DNA of 64,000 nt from contig NZ_FTMX01000007.1 in the NCBI RefSeq assembly GCF_900156045.1, forward strand, positions 1 through 64,000, in the 5' to 3' direction. Below the pieces are notes generated by a model. It was not told the DNA's origin. It searched no databases and worked only from the letters and a program-made list of their open reading frames with translations. The DNA is from Peribacillus simplex. Its GTDB lineage: Bacteria > Bacillota > Bacilli > Bacillales > DSM-1321. The stretch's first letter is position 1; every line of letters starts with the position of its first letter. This document shows, in pieces, positions 43,288 to 51,121 of this stretch. Made by a program: the position numbers and the translations under genes.

Positions 43288-44271
43288 ATGTTCAAATCCA
43301 AAGCACGTATTACTGCGATAGGTTCTTATGTTCCAGAAAAAAGGTTAACAAATAAGGACTTAGAAAGAATTGTTGAAACCAATGATGAATGGATTGTTAA
43401 ACGTACTGGTATTAAAGAGCGAAGAATTGCACATGAAGAAGAGTTTACTAGTGATATAAGTTATAAAGCTGTAAAGGATTTAATGGAACGGTATGATAAA
43501 TCTGTCGAAGATGTTGATATGATTATTGTTTGTACATTTACACCTGATTTCAACACTCCTAGCGTAGCTTCTTTAGTCCAAGCAAAGCTAGGTATTAAGA
43601 ATACTGGAGCTATTGATTTAAACGCTGCTTGTGCAGGGTTTACTTATGGGTTGCATGTAGCTAATGGATTAGTAACATCTGGTTTAAACAAGAAAGTTCT
43701 TGTTATTGGAGCTGATACTTTATCCAAACTTATGGACTATGAAGATCGAGCCACTTGTATTTTATTTGGAGATGGTGGAGGAGCAGTTCTTGTAGAATAT
43801 GATGAAAAACAGCCAAGTTTTCTTTCTTCATATTTATATTCGGAGGGTGAAGGCGGAAAACATCTATATAGTACAAACCTATCGACACGCATAAATGGTG
43901 AAGACTTAAATGACAGCGGCAACCTTGTACAAAATGGACGTGAGGTTTATAAATGGGCTGTCACGACCGTTCCAAAAGGAATGCAAACTGTGATGAAAAA
44001 TGCTGAATATCAATTGAATGATGTTGATTGGTTCGTACCGCATAGTGCAAATTTAAGAATGATCGAGTCAATATGTGAAAGAAGCGGCTTTCCAATCGAG
44101 CGTACTTTATATAGCTTAGTGGAGTATGGAAATACTTCTTCAGCAACAATTCCATTATCTTTGGAAATAGGGATAAAAGAAGGGAAGCTCAGTGGTGGTG
44201 AGAAGATTTTATTATATGGTTTCGGCGGCGGATTAGCTCAAGCTGGATTGCTTATCAATTGGACCCTATAA
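43288..44271 (+). CDS. fabHB: 3-oxoacyl-ACP synthase III (FabHB/YhfB-like)
   Basis: The 327-residue KASIII has C115 (LNAACAGFTYG), H252 (PHSANLRMI) and N282 (YGNTSSATIPLSL), the complete catalytic triad, and FGDGGGAVLVE. It condenses acyl-CoA primers with malonyl-ACP to start fatty acid, including branched-chain, synthesis. It stands alone rather than with fabF, as B. subtilis YhfB does, and has a FapR box. ATG 43288 follows GAGGTGG. Confidence 0.9.
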   Translation: MFKSKARITAIGSYVPEKRLTNKDLERIVETNDEWIVKRTGIKERRIAHEEEFTSDISYKAVKDLMERYDKSVEDVDMIIVCTFTPDFNTPSVASLVQAKLGIKNTGAIDLNAACAGFTYGLHVANGLVTSGLNKKVLVIGADTLSKLMDYEDRATCILFGDGGGAVLVEYDEKQPSFLSSYLYSEGEGGKHLYSTNLSTRINGEDLNDSGNLVQNGREVYKWAVTTVPKGMQTVMKNAEYQLNDVDWFVPHSANLRMIESICERSGFPIERTLYSLVEYGNTSSATIPLSLEIGIKEGKLSGGEKILLYGFGGGLAQAGLLINWTL

Positions 44272-44345
44272 CACTTTTTTCTGCTACTGATCAGCAGCTT
44301 TGCTCTTAGTGATATAAAGGGTCAGTTTAAGTTAACAAGGATACT

Positions 44346-44397
44346 AAAATAATTCAAAGACACTGTACTAATAGGTATGGTGTCTTTGAATTATTTT
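44346..44397. terminator. Perfect 18-bp inverted repeat after fabH
   Basis: AAAATAATTCAAAGACAC and its exact complement are separated by 16 bases, with a T-rich right arm. A smaller hairpin (CTGCT/AGCAG) lies at 44281-44297. Confidence 0.75.
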
Positions 44398-44559
44398 AAG
44401 GGATTTCAAAATCTCCAAATGGGCGAAAGTCGCCTTTAGTAAGAAATTTGGGTTGGTTAGTGATAAGTGAACAGTGCCAAAATATCATGTTTACTCCAAT
44501 ATTTAGTGGGAATGCTATTTACAGTAAATATCTCTGGAATTTGAGGAGGAAATTTTAAC

Positions 44560-45780
44560 ATGCTTGATGCTAAGACCATAGAAATCGTTCAGTCAACAGC
44601 ACCTGTTCTCAAGGAACATAGTAAACCAATAGGTAAGAGATTTTATGAATTACTATTTTCAAAAGCTCCTGATTTGTATAATCTTTTTAACCAAACGAAC
44701 CAAAAAAGAGGAATTCAACAAGAGGCCTTGGGATATGCTGTCTATGCTGCAGGAGAACATATTACGAACCTTGAAGCGATAAAACCGGTAATTAAAAGAG
44801 TCACTGAGAAACATCGTGCCATAGGAGTCAAGCCTGAACAGTATCCGGTTGTAGGTGAAACGTTGCTTCAAGCAGTTAAAGATGTGTTGGGTGACGCAGC
44901 CACAGCTGAAATCATAGAGGCATGGGGAAAGGCCTATGGCTATATTGCAGATGCCTTTATTGATATTGAAAAAAACCTTTATGAGGAAACAGAACATCAG
45001 CCTGGTGGATGGGAAGGATATCGAAGCTTCGATATCGATAAAAAGATAAAAGAAAGTGATGTGGTAACCTCCTTTTATCTAAAGCCTACAGACGGAAAAC
45101 CCATTGCCTCCTATCATGCTGGGCAATACTTAACACTTAAGGCTGAAATTCCTGGCGAGGAATATACGCACATACGCCATTACAGTCTTTCGGATTCACC
45201 TGGTAAGGATTACTACCGAATTAGTGTTAAACGTGAAGATGCCGATGTAGTTGCTCCATCTGGAATTGTATCTAACTATTTACATAAACAGCTGCAAGTT
45301 GGAGATACGCTGCACTTTTCTGCTCCTGCAGGTGACTTCGAACTGGATAACACCGATTTACCCGTTGTTCTAATTAGTGGGGGTATTGGAATTACACCTT
45401 TGCTTAGCATGTTAAATAACATTATAGAAAAGCAACCACAACGTCAGGTTACGTTTATCCATGCAACAAGCAATAGTCAAACACATGCTTTTAAAGATCA
45501 TCTGCAACAAATAGTAAATGAACACCAACATATAAAATCATATGTAGTCTATGGTGCACCAACAGAATTCGATCGGACCTCTGGACATTTTGATAAAGAA
45601 GGATATGTGGGTTTAGACTTCCTGCAATCTATCGTTCCATCAAAAGAAGCTAATTTTTATTTCTGCGGACCTATTCCTTTTATGGAAGCAATCAATGAGG
45701 CCCTGAATAAATGGAATGTATCGAAAGACCATATTCATTATGAAGTATTTAGTCCACTCGCTATTTTAGGAGGAAAATAA
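44560..45780 (+). CDS. hmp: Flavohaemoprotein Hmp (nitric oxide dioxygenase)
   Basis: The 406-residue protein has a globin domain with distal Y29 and proximal H85 (EKHRAIGV), an FAD domain (IRHYSLSDSPG) and an NAD domain (LISGGIGITPLLSML, YFCGPIPFM). It turns nitric oxide and oxygen into nitrate using NAD(P)H. GAGGAGG precedes the ATG. I see no certain NsrR or ResD box upstream. Confidence 0.95.
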   Translation: MLDAKTIEIVQSTAPVLKEHSKPIGKRFYELLFSKAPDLYNLFNQTNQKRGIQQEALGYAVYAAGEHITNLEAIKPVIKRVTEKHRAIGVKPEQYPVVGETLLQAVKDVLGDAATAEIIEAWGKAYGYIADAFIDIEKNLYEETEHQPGGWEGYRSFDIDKKIKESDVVTSFYLKPTDGKPIASYHAGQYLTLKAEIPGEEYTHIRHYSLSDSPGKDYYRISVKREDADVVAPSGIVSNYLHKQLQVGDTLHFSAPAGDFELDNTDLPVVLISGGIGITPLLSMLNNIIEKQPQRQVTFIHATSNSQTHAFKDHLQQIVNEHQHIKSYVVYGAPTEFDRTSGHFDKEGYVGLDFLQSIVPSKEANFYFCGPIPFMEAINEALNKWNVSKDHIHYEVFSPLAILGGK

Positions 45781-45825
45781 GTAAACTAAATTTGTGAATA
45801 AAAAGGATTTTTCATTGAAGTGAAC

Positions 45826-45935
45826 CCAAAAAGTTAGGCACTTTATTTAATTATGCAGCCTTGAGGGCATGAACCGGGTAATCTACCTGGCTCATGCCTT
45901 TTAATTTTATCTTGATTCGTTGAAAATTGCAGTGA
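45826..45935 (-). mobile_element. Relic of IS3-family (IS150-type) insertion sequence
   Basis: On the minus strand the sequence ends a transposase-like frame with RIKIKLKGMSQVDYPVHALK then a stop at 45851, the usual C-terminus of IS3-family OrfB. Just beyond it, AAAGTGCCTAACTTTTTGGG is the typical terminal inverted repeat. The rest of the element is gone or too decayed to read. Confidence 0.7.
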
Positions 45936-46057
45936 TGTTTGAAATGCTCCATGCTTTCAAATTAAGAGGGGATAAACCGCGATGAATTTATAGGTTATTA
46001 TTCTTTCCAAGTACTCTAATGCAGCATGTAATTATTCATCAATCGTAAAGTCAAAAA

Positions 46058-46102
46058 CTGCACCTCAAATTGTTAGTAAGTGACTAACGATTGGGGTGCA
46101 GT
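46058..46102 (-). terminator. Probable terminator of NCS1 permease gene
   Basis: CTGCACC and GGTGCAG bracket an inner TTAGT/ACTAA stem. It lies 40 bases beyond the permease stop. Confidence 0.6.
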
Positions 46103-46142
46103 TCATTTTAGGGTTCTCAGTTATCCGACACTTGATATTAAT

Positions 46143-47543
46143 TTACTTAACACTAGCGTCTGTTTTCTCTATCGAACCAACCTCTTGTTTTAGTGCATTT
46201 TCAGCGATATTCAACTTTTTTCTCATCGGGAAATAATATAAAACAGCTGGGACAACTAACCCAATAATCCAAGCGATATCTGCCCCTTCAAAGGCCTTGG
46301 CTATCGGTCCTACATAGAATGATGTATTTATAAAAGGGATTTCCGCCAAGATTGATACAAGAAATGCCATACAGGTAATCCAATTTATTTTTCCATACTG
46401 ACCGTTCACATCGAAAATATCTTTAACATTGTAACGGCCATGTCGCAGCAAATAATAATCAACAAGATTAATGGATGTCCATGGAATTAAAAAATAACTA
46501 ATGAAAAAGATGAAATTCAGGAAAAAGGATAGAAAATTACTCTGACCCAGTAAGCACAATACGGTTCCTGCAACTGTTACACAGAATATCATTCCTATTC
46601 TAACTTTGGGAGTGACCTTTAATTTAATAAACGGTTCAATTGTCGTTATCGTTGCCATGAATGCCCCATATAGGTTAAAGACATTTATAGCAAGTTGTCC
46701 AAAGATGATTATAAAGAACATGATTAAAGCAAAATTTCCAAACAGGCTGGCCAAATTACCGCCAGAGTGATCAAGGAAGTTAGGAATCGCAATGGTTAAG
46801 GTTGCGCCTAATGTCATCATCCATATGGTACCGATGACAGTGCCAGCGTAACTATACCAAAATGTATGGGCAGTGGGTGTGGTTATCGGTAGATAGCGAG
46901 AATAGTCCGCAACGTAGGGGGCATAGGCCAGTTGCCATGTGGCAACCATACTGACGGCCAATAAAAACACTGGTATATCCAAATTCCCCATTGCCCAACT
47001 GCCTGCCGGGACTTGCAATTGGAAGACTATATATGTAGCTACAATATAAATGCAGAGAGACGCCCAGGACAATAATTTTTGCATTTTATGAATTAAGTTA
47101 TAGCCATAAATGGTGGCCACGAAACAAAGAACATTTAACAGTATTATGCTCCATGTTTGGTCGATCTTTGTTAAGCTGCTTAAGGTTTGCGCTGCAAGCA
47201 AACCGCTGCTGGCAAAGAAACCTAAATAGACAAACATAACGAGAAACAAGGGGAAAATGGCTCCGATTACACCAAATTGAGCCCGGCTTTGGATCATTTG
47301 CGGAATTCCGAGTTGAGGTCCTTGAGCTGAATGGGAGGCCATGAAAATGGCGCCTAATAAGGTACCGACAATTATTGCAGCCAGACTCCAAAATAAATTA
47401 AGTCCTAATGTAATTGGCAATGCCCCGGTCACAAGAGTGGTAATATGCATATTTGCCCCAAACCAAATTGGAAATAAATCACGGGCCTTGCCATGGCGTT
47501 CATTTGCCGGAATATATTCTATACTGCGAGTTTCAACTTTCAT
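46143..47543 (-). CDS. NCS1-family nucleobase/N-heterocycle permease (CodB-like)
   Basis: The 466-residue protein has twelve membrane helices. FPIWFGANMHITTLVTGALPITLGL, SHSAQGPQLGIPQMIQSRAQFGVIGA and YSRYLPITTPTAHTFWYSYAG are NCS1 landmarks; the family carries cytosine, uracil, allantoin, hydantoins, thiamine or pyridoxine. ATG 47543 has AGGGGG upstream; the longer frame to 47585 would run across an operator. It diverges from the GntR operon and shares its operator, so it probably imports the compound that operon degrades. Confidence 0.88.
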   Translation of the reverse strand: MKVETRSIEYIPANERHGKARDLFPIWFGANMHITTLVTGALPITLGLNLFWSLAAIIVGTLLGAIFMASHSAQGPQLGIPQMIQSRAQFGVIGAIFPLFLVMFVYLGFFASSGLLAAQTLSSLTKIDQTWSIILLNVLCFVATIYGYNLIHKMQKLLSWASLCIYIVATYIVFQLQVPAGSWAMGNLDIPVFLLAVSMVATWQLAYAPYVADYSRYLPITTPTAHTFWYSYAGTVIGTIWMMTLGATLTIAIPNFLDHSGGNLASLFGNFALIMFFIIIFGQLAINVFNLYGAFMATITTIEPFIKLKVTPKVRIGMIFCVTVAGTVLCLLGQSNFLSFFLNFIFFISYFLIPWTSINLVDYYLLRHGRYNVKDIFDVNGQYGKINWITCMAFLVSILAEIPFINTSFYVGPIAKAFEGADIAWIIGLVVPAVLYYFPMRKKLNIAENALKQEVGSIEKTDASVK

Positions 47544-47572
47544 CAATTTACCCCCTATCAAATTCGTTAAAC

Positions 47573-47592
47573 TACCATGTACCATGCAAGCT
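47573..47592 (-). promoter_or_regulatory. GntR-type operator upstream of NCS1 permease
   Basis: On the minus strand this reads AGCTTGCATGGTACATGGTA, identical over 20 bases to the sequence at 47848-47867 on the plus strand. Confidence 0.85.
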
Positions 47593-47805
47593 TATTTTAT
47601 AGAATCACTATAATTGTAAGCGTATACAGATGTCAATATTTTCAGAAAAAATAATTTTTAAGGAGATTTTCCTAAATGATCAGTGCATTCATCTATGAAT
47701 TTCAATAAATCAGATCAATTATTATATTGAAAATATGAAACCCCAGTTTGAAAATTATGGAACAGTGTGTCTTCGAATGAAAAATAAAATTTTATATTTT
47801 TTGAA

Positions 47806-47834
47806 TTGACAGTCTATTTATCATGACCTATAAT
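47806..47834 (+). promoter_or_regulatory. Consensus sigma-A promoter of the GntR operon
   Basis: TTGACA, a 17-base spacer and TATAAT make an exact consensus promoter. The operator begins 13 bases downstream, over the expected start point, so repression is the likely control. Confidence 0.9.
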
Positions 47835-47847
47835 TGCACTTATCAAG

Positions 47848-47867
47848 AGCTTGCATGGTACATGGTA
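47848..47867 (+). promoter_or_regulatory. GntR-type operator of the catabolic operon
   Basis: AGCTTGCATGGTACATGGTA repeats the element before the divergent permease. The inner GGTACATGGTAC-like part has the near-symmetry expected of FCD-type GntR sites. Confidence 0.85.
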
Positions 47868-47893
47868 CAAACTTTTAGAAGGAGGGGCTTTTC

Positions 47894-48568
47894 ATTACAG
47901 CTATCTTAACGTTGGGGATTACCGCTCAGGTTACGAATGCCATACGCGAATCAATAGTAACTGGAGAATATGAACCGGGACAAAAATTATCGGAAACAGT
48001 TTTATCTGAATATTACAAAGTTAGCAGAACCCCTATTAGGGAAGCATTTAAACAGCTAGAAAGAGAAGGGTTAGTCGAAATCATTCCAAGAGTTGGAACA
48101 TGTGTGACCAAACCAACTGAAAAGGAACTAAATGAGTTATTTACTTTAAAGGAAGTAATGGAAGGGCTTGCAGCGGGTTTGCTCGCAGAAAGCGGCAGTG
48201 CTGAAGACATTAATAAACTTAAGCAAGCGGTGTCCGACATGGAGATTGCTATACAAAATTCGGATAAAAAGCTATATGTCGAGGCTAATGATGTTTTTCA
48301 TTCAGTCATTCAAGAAGGAGCCAACAACTCTAAATTAAGTTACATGCTAAATTTGCTGCTCAATCAAATACCTTATAGACAGTATGTCTTTTTAACCATC
48401 GAAGATCCGGTTCGCCGTGAGAGATCACTAAAGGAACATCAGGCGGTCTTGATAGCCATAGAAAAAGGCAATCGGGAGGAAGCGGAGAAGGCAATGCGGG
48501 AGCATGTAAAAGCAAGCGGAATGCAGCTTAAGATGGACATAGCAAAAAAACTTGGTCAAAAAAAGTGA
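47894..48568 (+). CDS. GntR-family regulator with FCD domain
   Basis: The protein has a GntR winged helix (VTNAIRESIVTGEYEPGQKLSETVLSEYYKVSRTPIREAFKQLE) and a helical FCD ligand domain (about 85-210) with metal-binding His/Asp positions (NDVFHSVI). The start is unusual: AAGGAGGGG is ideally placed for an ATT codon at 47894, while the first conventional start is TTG 47912, 24 bases from it. ATT gives TAILTLGITAQ, similar in length to relatives. It is probably the repressor of this operon and of the divergent permease. Confidence 0.85.
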   Translation: MTAILTLGITAQVTNAIRESIVTGEYEPGQKLSETVLSEYYKVSRTPIREAFKQLEREGLVEIIPRVGTCVTKPTEKELNELFTLKEVMEGLAAGLLAESGSAEDINKLKQAVSDMEIAIQNSDKKLYVEANDVFHSVIQEGANNSKLSYMLNLLLNQIPYRQYVFLTIEDPVRRERSLKEHQAVLIAIEKGNREEAEKAMREHVKASGMQLKMDIAKKLGQKK

Positions 48569-48588
48569 TATGAGGGGGAATGAGTTTT

Positions 48589-49734
48589 ATGAAATTCGGA
48601 ATCTTTGCAAATCTTGCAGGACAGGGAAGACATGATGAGTATTATAAAGTGTTGGATGAAGCCCGTGAGCAAGCCATTTACTGTGATGAAAATGGTTATG
48701 ATTCGATTTGGTATACCGAACACCACTTCGGTCATGAAGGAAACGAACTGATTTCTAACCCGATCTTAATGGGTGCCGATATTGCTGCACGTACAAAGAA
48801 CATTCGAATTGGCCAAGCTGCCAATGTCGCCACTTTCTGGCACCCACTGCGTTTGGCGGAAGACATAGCAATGCTTGATCAGTTAAGCAAAGGTCGTGTG
48901 GAAGTTGGCCTGGCTCGTGGATTATACGGAAGGGAAGCGGCTAATCTAAACACTTTGGCAGATCCAGCAAATCAAGAACAAAACCGGGCACTGTTTGAAG
49001 AAACATTGGAAATTTTAAAAAAGGCATGGTCAAACCGTTTCTTTTCTCATCAAGGTGACATCTATCAATTTCCTCCTAAAGGTTTAAAGTGGAGTCACCC
49101 TATGAGTCCATCAACTTCGGAATTCATGGATATGGAAAAAGGCGAAATTGATAAAATTTCCCTTATGCCTAGACCTTACCAGCAATCACTTCCACTGTGG
49201 CAAGTAATTGATTCACCGCGATCCATTGAATTGGCTGCGGAGAACAATATACAAGGAATGTTTTGGATGCCTACCGTAAAAGAACTAAAAGGCCGTTTTG
49301 AACTGTATCGTGAAAGGGCTTCCAAATCCAGAGGCTATGAAGTACCACTTGGTCAGGGTATTGCTTTAGTACGTGATGTATATGTAGCGGAAACCATGGA
49401 ACAGGCTCGTCAAGATGCGGCAGAAGCAGTATTGAACAATTATCGCTGGATTTGTCACTGGAGGGGGCTAAGCAACCTTATGGATCCGGGCGAAACAGTA
49501 AAGGAAGGACAGGAATTGAACTACGAATTCCTACATCCAAGAAATTTATTGTTTGGTACACCTGAATATGTAGCTGAGAAAATTCAAGAATTGAAGGAAG
49601 AGCTGAATTTAGAAACATTACTGCTTTGGGTGAACCATAATGGTTTGCCACATGAAAAAATGATGAAAAGTTTAAAATTGTTCACGGAAGAAGTTATGCC
49701 AAAATTCACAGAAACTAAAATGGGGGTAATGTAA
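48589..49734 (+). CDS. LLM-class flavin-dependent monooxygenase
   Basis: The 381-residue protein has the luciferase-like TIM barrel: MKFGIFANLAGQG, YDSIWYTEHHFGHEG near residue 45, IRIGQAANVATFWHPLRLAEDIAMLDQLSKGRVEVGLARG around 80-115. These enzymes use reduced flavin from a partner reductase; an FMN reductase is four genes downstream. ATG 48589 is ten bases from GGGGGA, better than ATG 48580. It is the likely first oxidative step of the pathway. Confidence 0.88.
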   Translation: MKFGIFANLAGQGRHDEYYKVLDEAREQAIYCDENGYDSIWYTEHHFGHEGNELISNPILMGADIAARTKNIRIGQAANVATFWHPLRLAEDIAMLDQLSKGRVEVGLARGLYGREAANLNTLADPANQEQNRALFEETLEILKKAWSNRFFSHQGDIYQFPPKGLKWSHPMSPSTSEFMDMEKGEIDKISLMPRPYQQSLPLWQVIDSPRSIELAAENNIQGMFWMPTVKELKGRFELYRERASKSRGYEVPLGQGIALVRDVYVAETMEQARQDAAEAVLNNYRWICHWRGLSNLMDPGETVKEGQELNYEFLHPRNLLFGTPEYVAEKIQELKEELNLETLLLWVNHNGLPHEKMMKSLKLFTEEVMPKFTETKMGVM

Positions 49735-50313
49735 ATGTTAGATATTCGTAAAGTGTATACAGCTATTGAAGAAACACGTATTGAGGGCGGTAAAAAAGTA
49801 GAGAATCCCATCAAGATGATAATAACTATGGCTGTTATCAAAAACCCATGGGCTGGTAGAGGGTATGTTGATAATTTAAAACCGGAAATTGACGAATATG
49901 CACCGCAAATTGGCGAACTATTAGTTGCTGAACTATTTAAGCACATTGGTTCGGCTGATGATGTCGAAGCATTCGGCAAGGCAGCTGTCGTGGGAGTGGA
50001 TGGGGAAGTTGAACATGCATCAGCTTTTATCCATACCTTGAAATTCGGTAACAAATTCCGGGACGCCGTGAAAGGAACGAGTATCTTAAGCTTTACTAAT
50101 AAGCGTGGTGGCGCTGGAACTGCGGTGCTCATACCGATGGTACATAAGACAGATGACTCTGAACGTTCTCATTTCATTACATTTGAAGCTTCTATACCTG
50201 ATGCACCGAGGGCCGATGAGATCGTTGTTGCTATTGGGGTTTCTACAGGAGGACGTCCTCATCCGAGAACAGGAAACAGGCATCAAGATATGGTTGAAAT
50301 GGGGCTGGTTTAA
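49735..50313 (+). CDS. DUF1185/'amino acid synthesis' family protein
   Basis: The 192-residue protein begins directly at the stop of the monooxygenase. Blocks such as ENPIKMIITMAVIKNPWAGRGY, FGKAAVVGVDGEVEHASAFIHTLKFGNKFRDA and GVSTGGRPHPRTG match PF06684 (DUF1185), named 'amino acid synthesis' without a proven reaction. Tight coupling with an LLM monooxygenase and hydrolase points to a catabolic step instead, for example on an opened ring. Function unknown. Confidence 0.75.
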   Translation: MLDIRKVYTAIEETRIEGGKKVENPIKMIITMAVIKNPWAGRGYVDNLKPEIDEYAPQIGELLVAELFKHIGSADDVEAFGKAAVVGVDGEVEHASAFIHTLKFGNKFRDAVKGTSILSFTNKRGGAGTAVLIPMVHKTDDSERSHFITFEASIPDAPRADEIVVAIGVSTGGRPHPRTGNRHQDMVEMGLV

Positions 50314-51107
50314 TGCCAACTACATTGCATGGAAAAGATTCGCTTCATTATGAAGAGAAAGGGATTGGTCAATCGCTTATCTTTATTCATGGTGTTGGTC
50401 TTGATCTTACGATGTGGGAAGAACAAGTTGAAGATTTGTCGAAACATTTCCGTGTTATCACATATGACATGGTTGGGCACGGAGGATCCGAGCATCCTCC
50501 GGGTCCTTATTCCCTTTCACAGTTTGTTGAGCAGTTAGCAGAACTAATGAATCACCTACGAATTGAGAGAAGTCATATTATTGGTTTCTCCATGGGGGGG
50601 ATGGTCGCTCAGGCATTTGCATTAAAATATCCGGATAAAGTGAAAACGCTAACAATCATGAACGCAGTGGCCAATCGGACGGAGGAACAGAGGAAAGCCG
50701 TTTTAAAAAGAGTGGAAGAAGTGAAAATAACGGGACCTTTGGCAACAATTGAACCAGCCATTAAACGCTGGTTTAATCCAGAATTCTTAAACTTTCAAGA
50801 AGAAACAGTCAGTAAGATTCGGAAAAGACTTCAGACAAACGACGCTGCTTCATATTTAGCTGCCTATACACTTTTTGCAACAGCAGATGAAGATTTGTGG
50901 CCGCAGATTCACCAGATCAATATACCGACCCAAATTATAACAGGGGAGCATGATATAGGTTCAAATCCTGAAATGGCGAGACAAATGCATGAAAAGATTG
51001 TGCATTCAGAACTAATGATAGTACCTAATATGAGGCATATGCTACCGATGGAAGGATCCAAAATAGTGAACGAAGCTATTAGGTCGTTTATTGAAAGGCA
51101 AAAGTAA
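50313..51107 (+). CDS. Alpha/beta-fold hydrolase
   Basis: The 264-residue hydrolase has the oxyanion motif IFIHGVGLDLTMW, nucleophile elbow GFSMGGMVAQAF, an acid in ITGEHDIGSNPEM and His in PNMRHMLPMEG. Its ATG overlaps the previous stop by one base (TAATG). It looks like RutD/3-oxoadipate-enol-lactonase-type hydrolases that open or deacylate small intermediates. The substrate cannot be read. Confidence 0.85.
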   Translation: MPTTLHGKDSLHYEEKGIGQSLIFIHGVGLDLTMWEEQVEDLSKHFRVITYDMVGHGGSEHPPGPYSLSQFVEQLAELMNHLRIERSHIIGFSMGGMVAQAFALKYPDKVKTLTIMNAVANRTEEQRKAVLKRVEEVKITGPLATIEPAIKRWFNPEFLNFQEETVSKIRKRLQTNDAASYLAAYTLFATADEDLWPQIHQINIPTQIITGEHDIGSNPEMARQMHEKIVHSELMIVPNMRHMLPMEGSKIVNEAIRSFIERQK

Positions 51108-51121
51108 AGGGGTGACTCGAT

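Noticed and set aside
49584-50132. 182-codon minus-strand frame opposite the DUF1185 gene
   Set aside because: It is antisense to well-supported coding sequence, and the peptide is Ser/Pro/Thr-rich as in shadow frames.
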